A stretch of 64,000 nucleotides of DNA from Chloranthus sessilifolius (taxonomy: Eukaryota > Streptophyta > Magnoliopsida > Chloranthales > Chloranthaceae), in NCBI GenBank assembly GCA_021018995.1, contig CM037598.1, positions 42,524,685-42,588,684 of the forward strand, in the 5' to 3' direction. How positions within the stretch are numbered: position 1 is the stretch's first letter; every line of letters starts with the position of its first letter. The position numbers and the translations under genes were made by a program. The notes under the pieces were generated by a model. It was not told the origin of the DNA. It searched no databases and saw nothing but the letters and a program-made list of their open reading frames with translations. Shown here one piece after another: positions 33,044 to 44,895 of this stretch.

Positions 33044-34080
33044 GTCTCCCGCAACAAGGTAAGTATTGATAAGATGGATACGTGACTGCTTAAGGGTCCC
33101 TTAAAAGAGGTCATCATTTCAAAGCCAAGTAGCCAAAAAGTGTCCCTTAATGCTTATACCCTTTTGCTACCCAATTTGAGCCAATGGCCTTTCCTTCATT
33201 AACTCGCCTAGAAAAAAGAAAAGAAAAAAAATGTGGGTGTATATACCAAAAGAGAAAAGAGTTATCATCAAAATCCTAAAGAAATTAAGAAAGCAAAATC
33301 CCAAAAAGAAGATGTCCGAAAAGAAAAAAAGAAAATAGAAAAGAAAAAAGTAGGGCATGCACAGTAAAAATCCCCCAAGGAAGAAGTGTATTACGGCAGT
33401 TGGAACCCAATCAAGGAAACCTTTTTACCCAAGAATGCCCTCAAAATTCCTAATCCATCCCTTTCAACCCGTGGCCATGATTCATCCCAAGAGAAAGCCT
33501 TCCTTGAGGTCTACGAGCAATCATAATATTCATTAAATCAGTACGACCCAAGCTGGGTGGCAACAAAGAACTCCATCCAGCCGGCTATGACGGAATCAAC
33601 ATCCATGTTGTGGTCTCTTGAAAGAAAAATAAAATAAAAAATAAAATAAAAAATATATACAAGCTCAAAGCAAAATGGGCATGGTGCAAACCCGAAAGGG
33701 TGTTACTAGTAAAAAGAGAGCTTGAGCGGATCAGGTAAAAACCTAAAAAGGTGTTTGGGGTAAAAATGCATACCCATGGACATAGTGAAAATTCAAAAGG
33801 GCACTACGGGTTAAGAAGAGGGTAATAACGGGCATGGTGAAAACCCATCTTTGGCACTGTGAGTAAAAAAACTAAAAAGAGAAGAAAAAGAAAGGAAAAT
33901 CATTAGTTACTCCTTTTCTAAGTTTTCTGGTTATCTTTGGGCCGCTTATGTTAGTTAAAATCGGGTCCTGATCAGGCATATCTTCACAACCGCACCGTCA
34001 AACACATGACCCAAGCTAAGGATAAAAGGTTGATTCAATCCAAAGGAATGGACATTCTTGTTGGTACGCTTTTTTTCTGG
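33044..34080 (+). mobile_element. Tat copy 1 3' non-coding region
   Basis: No ORF of substance. It has A/G-rich runs at 33205-33360 and 33600-33660. At 33680-33880 there is an imperfect repeated phrase of the GGCATGGTGAAAACCC type, four or five times. I could not identify the 3' LTR (no TGTAGACACC start as in copy 2), so the right end of this element is uncertain. Confidence 0.5.
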
Positions 34081-34344
34081 ATCCCTTTCGAGTCCCGAAA
34101 TAAGTGGCACAATTCGGTCCAAGTGGGCTTGACAAAGGTGGTGAATAATTAACTACAAGATATTAAATACTGAAAATAAAGAGGTAAATTTTGAGCGAAG
34201 AATACATGGTTCGATGCGATCACCAGCTATAGAAATTTATCAACGTTGCAACACGTCACTGATCACACTTTTTAGGGTGTGGGTTGACTTCTTTGTTGAA
34301 CGTCAGTTGGCCAACTCCAACAACTCTGTGTTGCCTGGGAGTTT

Positions 34345-34580
34345 ACTTAATCTAGTTTTCCTAATCCTACTCTAAGTCTAATTAATTTGTTCTCCTAATA
34401 CTACTCTAACTCTAACTAAGTTTGATTTCCTAATACTACTATAATTCTAATCAATTTAGTTTCCTAATTCTACTATAATTCTAATTAATTTCGTTTTCTA
34501 ATTCCATTATAATTCTAATTAAAAAAGGTTTCCTAATTCTATTATAATTCTAATTAAAAAAAGGTTTCCTAATTGTACTA
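34345..34580. repeat. AT-rich minisatellite, about 35-bp unit
   Basis: Roughly seven imperfect copies of a unit like TTTCCTAATTCTACTATAAT plus TCTAATTAATTT. The unit drifts from CCTAATCCTACTCTAAG on the left to CCTAATTCTATTATAAT on the right, with poly-A insertions in the last two. Copies on the right are more alike, suggesting recent expansion there. Confidence 0.75.
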
Positions 34581-35393
34581 AGGAGGATCGGCCCCGTTCT
34601 CGGGTACCCTCTGTAAGCTCCCTTAGGCAAATTGGTTGGCTAAGGGTTATTTTGAAAATATTATGGATTAAAAACTGAACTTGGTTTAAAAAGTTGAAGA
34701 TTCAAGATCGAACATTATAAATTTAGAAGTTAAGAATTAGAATTACAACTGGGGGCGAAGAACTGGAAGTAAGAAATTAGGAACTAGAACTTGAAAATTA
34801 AGAACTAGAATATAAAAATAAGAACTATGATCTAGAAATTAGAAAATTAAGAACTAAGAACTGAGAATTAATATCCATAGATTAAAAATCTAAGATCTAG
34901 AACTAGAAATTAAGAACTAGAAACTAGAACAAGAAATTAGAAGTTAAAACTGAAAAAATAAAGAGAGATTACCTAAGACTAAGCATCGCAGAGGGAGTCT
35001 CAAAATCTTAATCTTGGAAGAAGGGAACTCGAGACTTGAATGTGTGAATTAGTTGAGGTAGGGGGTCTTTTTATAGGTATTCAGGTAATTACATGCCCTG
35101 TGTGCGGCATGCAATTGGCCAGTCAAATGCAATGGCGCGCCCTATATAGTGCATGTAATTTGATTACGTGACCTATCTGGGGCGCTTAATCCAGTTGGAG
35201 TCAGTCACGGACTAGGGTAGTCGGCTGACCAGCTTGACAAGGAGTACTAGTTCCAACTCACATGGAACTAATTGTGTGCCATGTATGGGGCATGTAATCT
35301 GATTAAGCACCTTTATCAATGCACTTAATCATGGAGTTTAGGCGATCCTGGGAGTCAGAGACCAGGTCCACCTGGGGGTCATTATGTGCCGGT

Positions 35394-35487
35394 GGTGTGG
35401 CGTGTAATTGATTGCACGCGCTGGTTAGGGCACGTAATCAGGTGTGGCGTGTAATCGATTGCACGCGCTGGTTAGGGCACGTAATCA
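35394..35487. repeat. 47-bp tandem duplication
   Basis: Two adjacent 47-bp copies starting GGTGTGGCGTGTAAT and ending GGGCACGTAATCA differ at one position (T versus C). This is much better preserved than anything around it. Confidence 0.9.
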
Positions 35488-35635
35488 GGTCTCAAGGTTG
35501 TCTGTGGGAGGAACAGATCTAGTCTAAATGGGCCAGTTGTGCGTTTTTATTCATGTATGTAATTGAATTACGTGCTTCTATGAGGGCACGAAATTCTAGT
35601 TCTTCCTTGAACATGATCGGGTTTTACGGCAGGGT

Positions 35636-37248
35636 GGTAGGCCAGTAAAATAGTTAATTTTAGTGCAGCAGTGTTGGTTGAATTGAGATAAATAAATTTA
35701 ATTCCCACCTAACCATGTTAGAGAGAGGAAGTTAAAAATTTTGCAGACTTTTTAAAAACTGTAAATTTAGCACCTCAATGAAGTTAATACCAAGAATTTT
35801 TTTTTTCAATGAGTACTTACTGAACTACAGAGGAGAGAAAAAGGTGAAAATATACCCCATGAGTTAAATTGAAGACCATACCCATCAATTAAATTAATAG
35901 GCCCCATGAATTTGGGCCTGTCAATTTTCTTTTGAAGAGTGTTTTTGGCAATTTTTCTACTCTAAGGAATGACTGATTCAATATATTTTCACTAGAAATT
36001 AGGCACTCCCAAATTGAAACTAATTGGCAGCACTCATGACAGTAAAGAGATGATGTAAGGCATTCATTTGGACAGTTTGAGCCTAAAATTCCTACCCTTT
36101 GAAACTGCCCTTTGCATACACTCTTTCAGTCTTAAAATTTAATTTTTATTTGACCAATACCAGAGTACTTGCACCTAATCCTCATGACCTGATTCAACCT
36201 TACCCTCACTCTGAGATTTTATAAGGTAAAGGAGAAGATATTGAAGATAGTTGAGAGGAGTTCAACATTTATGGAAGGAGAAGAAAAGTAAACTAAAAAT
36301 AGCAGTGTAGCAGTGGTATATGTGTGGCCTTTCATAAAAATAAATAAATAAATAAAATAGAAAGATAAGTCAAGTGAAGTACTTCATCTGAAAATGTAAA
36401 AAGAAGAGAAGAATGTGGCCCCTTGAGATCTGAACAACATCAAAGAAGATGAAAAAGTGTTGTGATGAAGAAGGTGAAGTCATGAATCACCTCCTCCCCT
36501 TGCTGATTTCTAAATTTTGAATCCATTTTATTCCTCCTATTCTTTGTAAACCTCAATCATAAGCCACATTACAACCCATCAAAAAGACCTTGTTGATCCA
36601 AACTAAAATGAGCTGTCATGTGGAGATGAGGAGATGTCAAATCTATGATGAAAAGTACTTAAGAATGTCAAGAACTTAGATGCAATGCCTATCCTCATGC
36701 TTGCAGGCCTATTTGAGGGCTGTGATTGATCTTGAGCTGATGAGAATGTGAACACCTTGGATTTTCATTGTTGAGAGATAGATCCGGTGAGGATTGGGTC
36801 TGAAAGTTAACTTCATTGGGGTAGTATCTACACCTGATATTGGAATTAAAGGCAAGCTTAGTTCTGATTTTTACAAATTGTATTCTTGCTGTAAACTGAT
36901 TGGTGGTGACGTAAATACATGCTGATTTTAGTTTTAAATTTTTTGCAATACTGCTGTAATCTCCTCTTGTTTTTAAAGAATAGGTGTGGAATGATGCTTC
37001 ATTTATTAAAATATTTTTTGTCATTGGCTGCACTATACTTAACTATTTTAATGGTGAAGTTTGTGGGTATCTTCACCAAAAACCCTCAGGAGATTCACTC
37101 CTCCACTAGGGATCACCTAGGGGTTCAAAAGGCTTGATGCATAAGCTAAATGCATTTGTGCTCCCTACGAAAGTGGCATTTACTATTTTGAATAACTATT
37201 TTAATTTTTCCTTTGCTCGAGGACTAGCAAAAACTAGGTTTGAGGGTA
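35636..37248 (+). mobile_element. Athila-like 3' internal region, third subfamily
   Basis: It resumes homology with 2038-3681 from the GTAAAATAGTTAATTTTAGTG phrase and runs through the conserved TTTCTACTCTAAGGAA, CCCATCAAAAAGACC and CCTCAGGAGATTCACTCC blocks. It ends at a PPT variant CTAGGTTTGAGGGTA (37235-37248) before the LTR at 37249. No 5' part, gag or pol is attached. The minus-strand 112-aa ORF at 36695-37033 has no family features. Confidence 0.75.
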
Positions 37249-38943
37249 TGTTGAGCACTGAAATATACCACTTTTCACCTCTTAACCTGGCCTTTAAGAG
37301 ACCTTTGAGCTAGTTAATAATATTTTTTAATTTTGTTTTTGTAGATAATACGAAAATATAGCTTAATACAGCTGTCCATCATTTTTGAGCCAAGAAGAAA
37401 GAATTTTGAGTGAAGTTGCGGAGCTGATGGATTTTTATTGACTGCACCATGGCGGTTCACACCATTGGGGCTGTTTAGCATGCCTCGGGGCCTTTGAAAT
37501 CCTACTCAGAGAGAGAGATGGATCTCCAAGTTTGTGGAGTGCTACTGCAATGGATTAAATGGAACAACTGTTGAACACATTGCTGCTGTAGCAGACTATA
37601 CAAGCTACACGCTCAAGTAGATCCTGAGCAATTTATATATGCAGCTCATGCAAACAACAACAAATAACCATTCAAGCAGACCTGAAGTGCATCATGCAGC
37701 TGCACCAATCTATCAAGTACTTCTTGCTAAAGCCATCTAGCTTTTGAGAAGTTTATTCCTGTAATAAGCTGTAGAGCTGCCAACACTTAAAGCCCATCCT
37801 CACGAGTTGTATGGAGAAGCAACCTATTGAGCTGCAGCATTGAAGACCCTGCCTTGATGCACTCGAGCAGAGGCACTATACGACCTACTATTGCACTAAG
37901 CACATGTGAATTACAGCAAGAGCCTCTCGAGCTGCATATCTAATCCTCATGAGTTAATCCTGAGGCAGGAGAATGCTGTTAAGCAGTTATTCTTACTGGA
38001 AACTGATCCACACGAGCAGCACAACAGCTGCATTGAAGCACTCGAGCTGTAGACCTGCAAACTTGAACTACTCAAGTACTTACCTAAAGCTAGAAGCATG
38101 GTTGAGCAGCTGCAAATGCTACTATTTTATCCACTCGAGTAGCTGCATAGCTGGAACTTTAAAACAACCATCCTCGAGTTGTTGAACCAACCAATCGAGC
38201 TGAGAGCTGGAGCCATTTGATGAACTCGAGCAGTTCACAGCTGAAGACAAAGCTGTCGAGTAGTTCATAACCTTGAAGATAATCCACTCGAGCAGTTGGC
38301 TGATGCTACATTGCTGCTGTCGAGCACTTAAAATGCAGATTCCATCCTCTTGAGCTGTAGTGCATCAAGTTAATCTCCTCGAGCAGCTCAAAAGTGTTGT
38401 TGATACTAGCCTCTCAAGCTGGGAAATCAGCCTCTTGAGCTCACTCTTTCTGAAGCTAGGAGCCACTCAAGTTCTGTAATGTTGCCCCAGCCTCTTGAAA
38501 ACTACTCGAGATCAATAACCTGAAGCTGCCTGAAGCCTATCAACTGCTCGAGAACCACTCGAGATACACAATTCTAAAGCCCATCTTCTTGACGCACGGA
38601 TTCCAGCCATTCCAGCAATTTTGTTCAAGCATTTAAGGGCAATTTTGGGATTCCACAGCACCTAAGGCACACATCCCAAGGTGCTGAGCTATCCCACACA
38701 TCCCAAAGTAATTACATGGCTATAAATGGGCTAAGACAGCAACTTCAAATATTTTATTCTTTTCTTTTTTTTGATTGGCTAAATCTTCTAATTGCCTTAT
38801 GGACGGTATAAATAGAATATAATCTATTTTGGGAAGGGAGCCAAAATTAGCTTGAGCTCACTTTTAGGGTTTTATATATTTATGTTAAGGTTTATTTTCT
38901 TTTCTTCTCTCCTTAGCTTAGCACTCATGTTGGGTTAAATCTC
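37249..38943 (+). repeat. Athila-like LTR (LTR-3), interrupted
   Basis: It starts TGTTGAGCACTG right after the PPT. The U3 carries an array in which the common word is CTCGAG (about 37860-38570) rather than CTGTCGA. A TATA box, TATAAATAG, lies at 38807-38815. The LTR stops at 38943, where a second LTR begins with TGTTAAGC. The rest of this LTR may be 55440-55953, which has the right U5 blocks, but that link is inferred. Confidence 0.75.
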
Positions 38944-41104
38944 TGTTAAGCAGTGACAAATACCATTTTCACCTCCTAACCTGACCTTTGATGAACCTTT
39001 GAGCTGATTAATAATGTGTTTTGAGTGTATTTTGTAGATAAGCAATAAATTATAGTCTTAGTGTAGACATCTACCAAAAATGGCCAAAGAAGCTACTCAT
39101 ACATCTCAACATGTGCTCAGACAGCCCAAAGCCAGCCAAGCAACCCACAGAGCCTTAGAAGTTCATGAGAATAAATTGAGCCCAACTAGGTATGCTTGGA
39201 ACCAAGAGCAGTTGCAAGGAATGAAGATTAAATCCACCAAGAGGCTGCTGAGTGTTGAACAAATAAAGAACAACAACACAGGATTGTATGCCAGCTATGA
39301 AAACAAAGGACACAACCTATCGAGAGGATAAGCTAACCTGTCGACAGGTTTGGATGCTTAGAATAAAATTGTCGAGAGGTTCTGAAAACAAAAGCCAACC
39401 TATCGAGAGGAACGGAGTTGGAAATATGAAGATCTCGCGAGGTTCCAGCCCCTATGGAGAGGTTGGAGGTACAATTATGGATCCGGTCGAGAGGACACCT
39501 GGAGGAGCCAAAGAATTCAAGAGGTTCCAGATACTTATCGCGAGGTTCAACTGAACCTGTCGAACAGTGCAAGGCAACCCGTCAACAACTTACCTGAAGC
39601 TATACTCATTCTCGCGAGGATTAAGCCAACCTGTCGAGCAGTCAACTAAAGATCGTATAACAAGTCGACTGATTGACTATAACCTGTCGAGAGGATGAAT
39701 GAAGAACTGGATAGAAGGTGAAGATGTACTCCAATCCTGTCGACTAGTTCACATGAACCTGTCGAGAAAGCTCCAAACCTATCGAGTGCTACTCCATCTT
39801 GTCGAAGTGAATGCTGGGAAGACTCATGAACCTGTCGAGAAGTTTTCAATCCTGTCAACTAGTCAACCAAACCTATCGAAAGCCATTTCAACCTGTCGAT
39901 GCGAACACCAAGCAGACTCAGAACCTCTTGACATTCGAATTAGGAATTTCTCACTTCCTTTCACAACAGTTGCCACACGCCAATGCTTTGTGCACACATT
40001 CCAAAGCACGTCAGTGACCACTGGGGTATTTTTAGTATGCATCTAGGCACGAATGGGAACCCTAACTACCTCACGTGTATTTACCAATTTTTGAACCAAT
40101 GGGGAAAGAGCTTCTAAAAGAGAAATCAACCACATCAACAGCTCAGAATAACAGAATTATTCTCTGAAGCTCTGATTAGCTGAAATAGATCTGAGAGGAG
40201 AGCAAAAGAGTATAAAAGCTTGAAGAAATTAGAGAGCGGGCATACAAAAATTGGGAGAAACAGAGCCAAACTCGATTTCCCTCTAAAAATTTACTTCTCT
40301 CTTCCTTCTTCTGTCATTCTCTTCTTAGCCAATTATGGTTGGCTAAACCTCTTGAGTAGCTAGGGTGAGGTTAAGAGTTGTAAATTGAGAGGTTCAAAGC
40401 TTTGTAGGGGGATTAGGTGTTGCACATTGTTAATCTAAGAACAATCGATTGTAAGTTGTATTGATTCAGTCATTATTGAATGAAAAGTTAATTTAGATCC
40501 ATAGATCTTTTGATTCCCATTTGATTTTCCTAGATCTAATATCCCTGTGGATGCCTGAGCTTGAAGCCTTGCATCCACAATATCTACAATGATTTAGATG
40601 TTCCAATTAAGATTCCTAAATTGGAACAATCTCAAGGATGATCTGTGACCATTCGAGTGGACAGATCATAGCCTTAGGATTGCTTCAATTCTCTGGTTGA
40701 GAATGGATTCTTATACCTTGCATCTGAGCTTGTAGTCAGGTGAAAGATTGCTGCAAACTAGCTCCCTGAACTGCTTTTAAACCAAACAATTTTAAGTAAA
40801 GACTAAAATCCCTAGCTGCTATTCTTCACCTCTTGATTTTAATCTTTTCTCCATATTCCTTTAACTCTGTGTTTAATCAAATCTGGATCAGTTGTATTTT
40901 ATTTTTTGTAATTTTTAGTAAAGTAACAAATTCAAGAAACCTCTCCACTTTCCTGCTTTGGTTTAGTTTAAATTAGGATAGAGTGCCAGATCTGTTATAG
41001 ATCTGGAGATTTACCATAGTTTAAATCACATTTCCCTGTGGACAAACCCTTACTTACCTATTAAGACTTGCTGCAACAGCTCTAGTTCTTGCAGGATTGG
41101 CTGC
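38944..41104 (+). repeat. Athila-like LTR (LTR-2), 5' copy, interrupted
   Basis: It starts TGTTAAGCAGTG and is collinear with 53271-55430 over about 2.15 kb. U3 array at 39305-39935 with CCTGTCGAGAGG and TCGCGAGG words; TATA box TATAAAAG at 40211-40218; U5 with CCCTGTGGATGCC. Its last part is cut at 41104, just after CAGGATTGGCTGC, by another LTR start. It is probably the 5' LTR of the element whose 3' LTR lies at 53271. ORFs at 39080-40046 translate the array and are not genes. Confidence 0.8.
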
Positions 41105-42488
41105 TGTTAGTCACCCTTTTATGTCATTTTATACCCCTTTAAACCTGGATTTTGATAGGACTTAGAGTATTTAATACTTGTTTTTAGTGTTGTTTTGTAG
41201 CAAGGAGATAATTGCGTCCTTAGTGCAGTTTTTTGTTAAAAAGCGCCAATAAGGAGAGTTTTGGAATCAATCCGTAGCTGAGAATGAGAAACAAATGGAA
41301 TGGCTTCAGCCCTAGTCACATTGGAGGTGTTTCGAGGGTCACTGTCAGCAGCTACATGGCTGCCATGCATTTTCAAAAGTGTTGCAATGAACACTCTTGA
41401 GCAGCTATGTGCACACATGAGAACTCCATCTTTCGCTGCAGCAGCAATCTAAAAGGCTCAACAATACATGGGACAGCAACACAATAGAACAGCCTTGGGG
41501 TTTATCATTTTTAGCAGCTTAAAGTGCTGATTGTTGCTGCATTTTGAACCTCACGAGGCATGTAGGCTGCTAAACGAACACCACGAGGTGTTTTATTACT
41601 GAAAGCCACCTCCATGATTGTAACTTCATGCTAAAGTGATCCCCACGAATTGTTCTCATCCTGAAATGAACTTCACGTGAGGTTCTGAAGCTGCCGAGAA
41701 CCTGTCAAGAGGATAAATAAACTTGTCGAGAACCTGTCGAGAGGTTGTTGGAAACTATCGAGTCCCTGTAGCACAGAAGCATCGAAAGCCATCAACCTGT
41801 CGAGATGATGCCTGAATCTATCGAACATATGCCTGAACCTATCGAACAGAGGCCTGAACCTGTCAAGATTAAAGTTCTGGAGCTCCAACTGCACGAAGCA
41901 TGGGTTCCAGCCATCTATTTCACACTTCAGGGATATTTTGGGGATTCTACTACTTCTAGGGCACACATCCCAATGTCCCACACATCTCAGGGCATCTAAG
42001 GGCTGAAAATAGGCCACGAAGCTAGCTCCAAATCCTCTCCTCTGATTGGCAACAATACAAAGCACAGGAATCACTGCAAATGTATAAATAGAACTCCTTA
42101 CTACTGTAATTTCTCAGCAAGAAATCTGTAGAATAACTTTGGTTCTCCTTAGCTCATTTAGGGTTAGTTTTAAGTTTAATTTTTCCTTTTTCTCTTCCCC
42201 CTTCTCTCCCTAATCTAGCATGTTGGATTAGATCTAGATAAGCAATCCAGATCTGTTTTGTAATTATATTTTGAAGGCTTCAAATCTTTGGGAATAGATT
42301 GATGTTGCACAGATTATAGATCCGAGCACAGTAATTGTGGATTTTAAAGGTGATTTCAAGCTATATTTCACTTCTTCATATTTAATTTCCCTAGTTTGGA
42401 TACTCCTGTGGGTCAGCCAGAAATGGGGAGCTTGTAGCCTGGCATTCACTTCATCTGTAATGATTAACCTGTTCTAATCGAGACCATT
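41105..42488 (+). repeat. Athila-like LTR-1 fragment (LTR-1e)
   Basis: It starts TGTTAGTCACCC inside LTR-2 and matches LTR-1b (TTTAAACCTGGATTTTGATA versus the start of 3682-3850), including GCGCCAATAAGGAGAGTTTT. The U3 motif array is shortened (41690-41870). TATA box TATAAATAG at 42084-42092. It ends at GAGACCATT, exactly where the chromovirus LTR starts. No continuation is found downstream. ORFs at 41236, 41673 and 42264 are antisense array translations. Confidence 0.75.
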
Positions 42489-44774
42489 TGTAACGTCCCA
42501 ACCTTTTCGAGCCATGATCCGTAAGACTCGGTGCGTGTGCCGACGGATCATGCACTGAGGACCCCCTTTAACAATGATGTAATGTCTATAGATTAAATCC
42601 AAAGGACCGGATTGATCTTATGTAGACTGGATGTGGGAGCTTGAAACCCTCACACACGTCCCTTCAGTGTAGCTGTTTTACACTCAAGTGGAAGAGCTAG
42701 AGTATAAAAGAAAACCCAGGGCATTTAATTGTGTATTAAATGCTTGTGAATGAGAGTTAAGATGAAAGAGGGTGAAACTTAAGGTTGAAAGCTCACCATT
42801 GTGCGATTGATTCATTCATCACCAATGCAACGAAGAATTAATTGGAGATCGGAATGAATTACGGCCGCTTAGTGAACCCTGACTCGTCTTAAAGCAAGGA
42901 AGAGGATTTGCTTGAATCCAGGTGAGGAGTATGAATATCTGTTTTAGATCTGTAGTGTAGAGTTAAATTAGTGCGTGTCCTTATGAGAATCTCAAGAAAA
43001 TGAGATCGATTCAAAGTGAGAAGAGATCGGGGGTGAAAAACCCAAAAATGAGCAAAATCTGCTCATTTCGATCGATCAAATCCTTGTTCGATCGATCGAA
43101 ATGGCATTAAAAAATGGGAAGAGACGATATCCTGAGAAATTCATTCGATCAAAAGTGACCGATCGAATTATGAAATTTCAATCGAACGAATTGGGATTCG
43201 TCCGATCGAACTGGGTTCAGGTAAAATACCTTCTGTGGAATTCGACCGATCGAATTTTGTTTCAATTGATCGAATTACTTTTGTTCAATCGATTAGAAAA
43301 TTTGTCCGATCGAATGAGAGTATATTTGGTAATTCTGGAAGAGGTCGACCGATCAAAATTTATTTCGATCGATTGAAACAGGGATTCGATCGATCGAATT
43401 TCCCAGATTTCTGCGTTTGGTGAGTTTTAACTGTGAGATTTCACGGGGACTTTTGACAGTGTGTTTTGCCTCATTCTAATGAATGAAAATGATCATGTTT
43501 AGGTGAGCCTCGTGAGTAAGAAGAACTCGACTTTGTGAAGGCTTGAACACGCACGGGTCTAACCTGTGAGGTAGGGAAATTCTTGTATCATGTGCATCGT
43601 TTCATAAGCATGTGTGTTATGTTATGATATGTTCTTCGATTCAGTTATGTGATTTCCGCTTATGCATTTTGAAGAGATAAGCCATGTGTGCGAAAGATTC
43701 AAAATTATATGAATTTATGAAATCTCTGAAATCCATGCGATATGTGTATGTGCAATCTTCGTACTTCTTTCCGATTTTTGATATAAATTAATTACCACTT
43801 CACACGGCGATAAGCTATATGTATGCACTTTCAATTTAAGGTTATGTGAATACCAGACCGACGCGCCGGTATAACCGTGACTGATGCGTCAGTATATTCG
43901 TGACCGGTACGGCGGCTAATCCATACACCCTTTGTGATATGTGCTTTGTGATTCCTACCGTATAACGGTGAATATGTGTTCGGCCAAGTGTCTAACTCTA
44001 CAGGACCTTGGATTTATGTGCAAATGACTCATGTGAGTGATGATGGTGGGTATTCCATCGGGGGGCTTGAGGCTATAGTTCCTCATTCTAGTACTTTAAG
44101 TAAAACACCTTTAAGTTTTTCTTCTTTCTTGTGTCGGAGTAGAGATGTGAGCATGCCATGATTTCATTAGCATCACATGTGTGTCTACTGAGATTGTCAG
44201 ATTCATCACCTTGCATGTGTTTAGAGTAATTTTGTTTACATTATGCCATAAGATATATGTTTAATGTTAAGATAAGCATGTTATGAGCTTATCCCTACTG
44301 AGCTTGGATGAAGCTCATTCTTTTATAAATCTCACAGGTTCAGGTGAAGGTGTTGAGGCCGAGATTCCGGAGAAGGAAGATCCGGACTACTCCCCCGACG
44401 AAGACCTTGAGGAGCCCCATCCCGAGGATTGTTTCATTTGTGCTAGACCTGGGTAGGTCCGACCTTGAGTTATGTATTAAATTTTGCTTTGTTTCGGATA
44501 AGGAGAGAGAGATGACTTCTATACGATGTAAATGATTAATTTTGTTGAACCATGTTTGGTAAGGAAGAGTCCTTATCGGTGGTTCTCAATGGTTCTTTTC
44601 CCATGGGCTTTTTGTGGAATTAGAACCATTTATTTTTGGGGTTTTGGGATTGAACACTAAAAATACTTATTTAGCTTATGCTATTGGTTCTGCTTAGATT
44701 CTGTGGCGCATGTTGTGACGTTATGTGCCTTAAATTTCACCGACGACGGTTTTGGGGCACAATTCGGTATCACA
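42489..44774 (+). repeat. Chromovirus 5' LTR (Del/Tekay type)
   Basis: It starts TGTAACGTCCCAACC and ends GGTATCACA, two bases before the PBS; 2286 bp. TATA box TATAAAAG at 42703-42710. A palindromic GATCGA repeat field occupies 43067-43405. A gene-like ending (44330-44470) reads RPRFRRRKIRTTPPTKTL in one frame, without family match. It was inserted into LTR-1e. No second copy lies in the window. Confidence 0.85.
43067..43405. repeat. Palindromic GATCGA repeat field in the chromovirus LTR
   Basis: About twelve copies of the self-complementary word TTCGATCGATCGAA or variants (TTCGACCGATCGAA, GTCCGATCGAAT) at 15-50-bp intervals, downstream of the TATA box. The ORFs at 43101 and 43235 are low-complexity products (repeated FDRS, DRSNF) of this field. 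Confidence 0.85.
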
Positions 44775-44776
44775 GT

Positions 44777-44792
44777 TGGTATCAAAGCATGG
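44777..44792 (+). other. Primer-binding site, tRNA-Met type
   Basis: TGGTATCAAAGCATGG, against the initiator-Met-tRNA complement TGGTATCAGAGC: one mismatch in the first twelve bases. It lies two bases after the LTR end. Confidence 0.85.
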
Positions 44793-44895
44793 TCTTAGAG
44801 ACGTTCAACGGGTCTTAACCTTTTGAGATTGAGATTTTGTCGAATACAAGGGACCTTCTGTTAATGAGACTTTTGTTTCATTGTGACAGATCCTA

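Larger units (their letters stand above)
34081..35635. repeat. Unclassified repeat-rich block, possibly an inverted LTR
   Basis: It lies between the Tat 3' region and an Athila-like internal region and contains no ORF. On the minus strand, CCTATAAAAAGACCCCC (around 35063-35080) looks like a TATA box followed by a leader, suggesting an LTR read on the minus strand, but neither end is clear. It contains a minisatellite (34345-34580), a degenerate AGAACTAGAAATTA array (34690-34960) and recurrent GCATGTAAT/GTAATC words (35085-35600). Confidence 0.45.

Noticed and set aside
36695-37033. 112-aa minus-strand ORF
   Set aside because: No recognisable family, lies in a conserved non-coding 3' region and is not open in the homologous copies.
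39288-40046. Overlapping 70-115-aa ORFs in LTR-2
   Set aside because: Both strands are open only because the CTGTCGA motif array lacks stops; no conserved protein.
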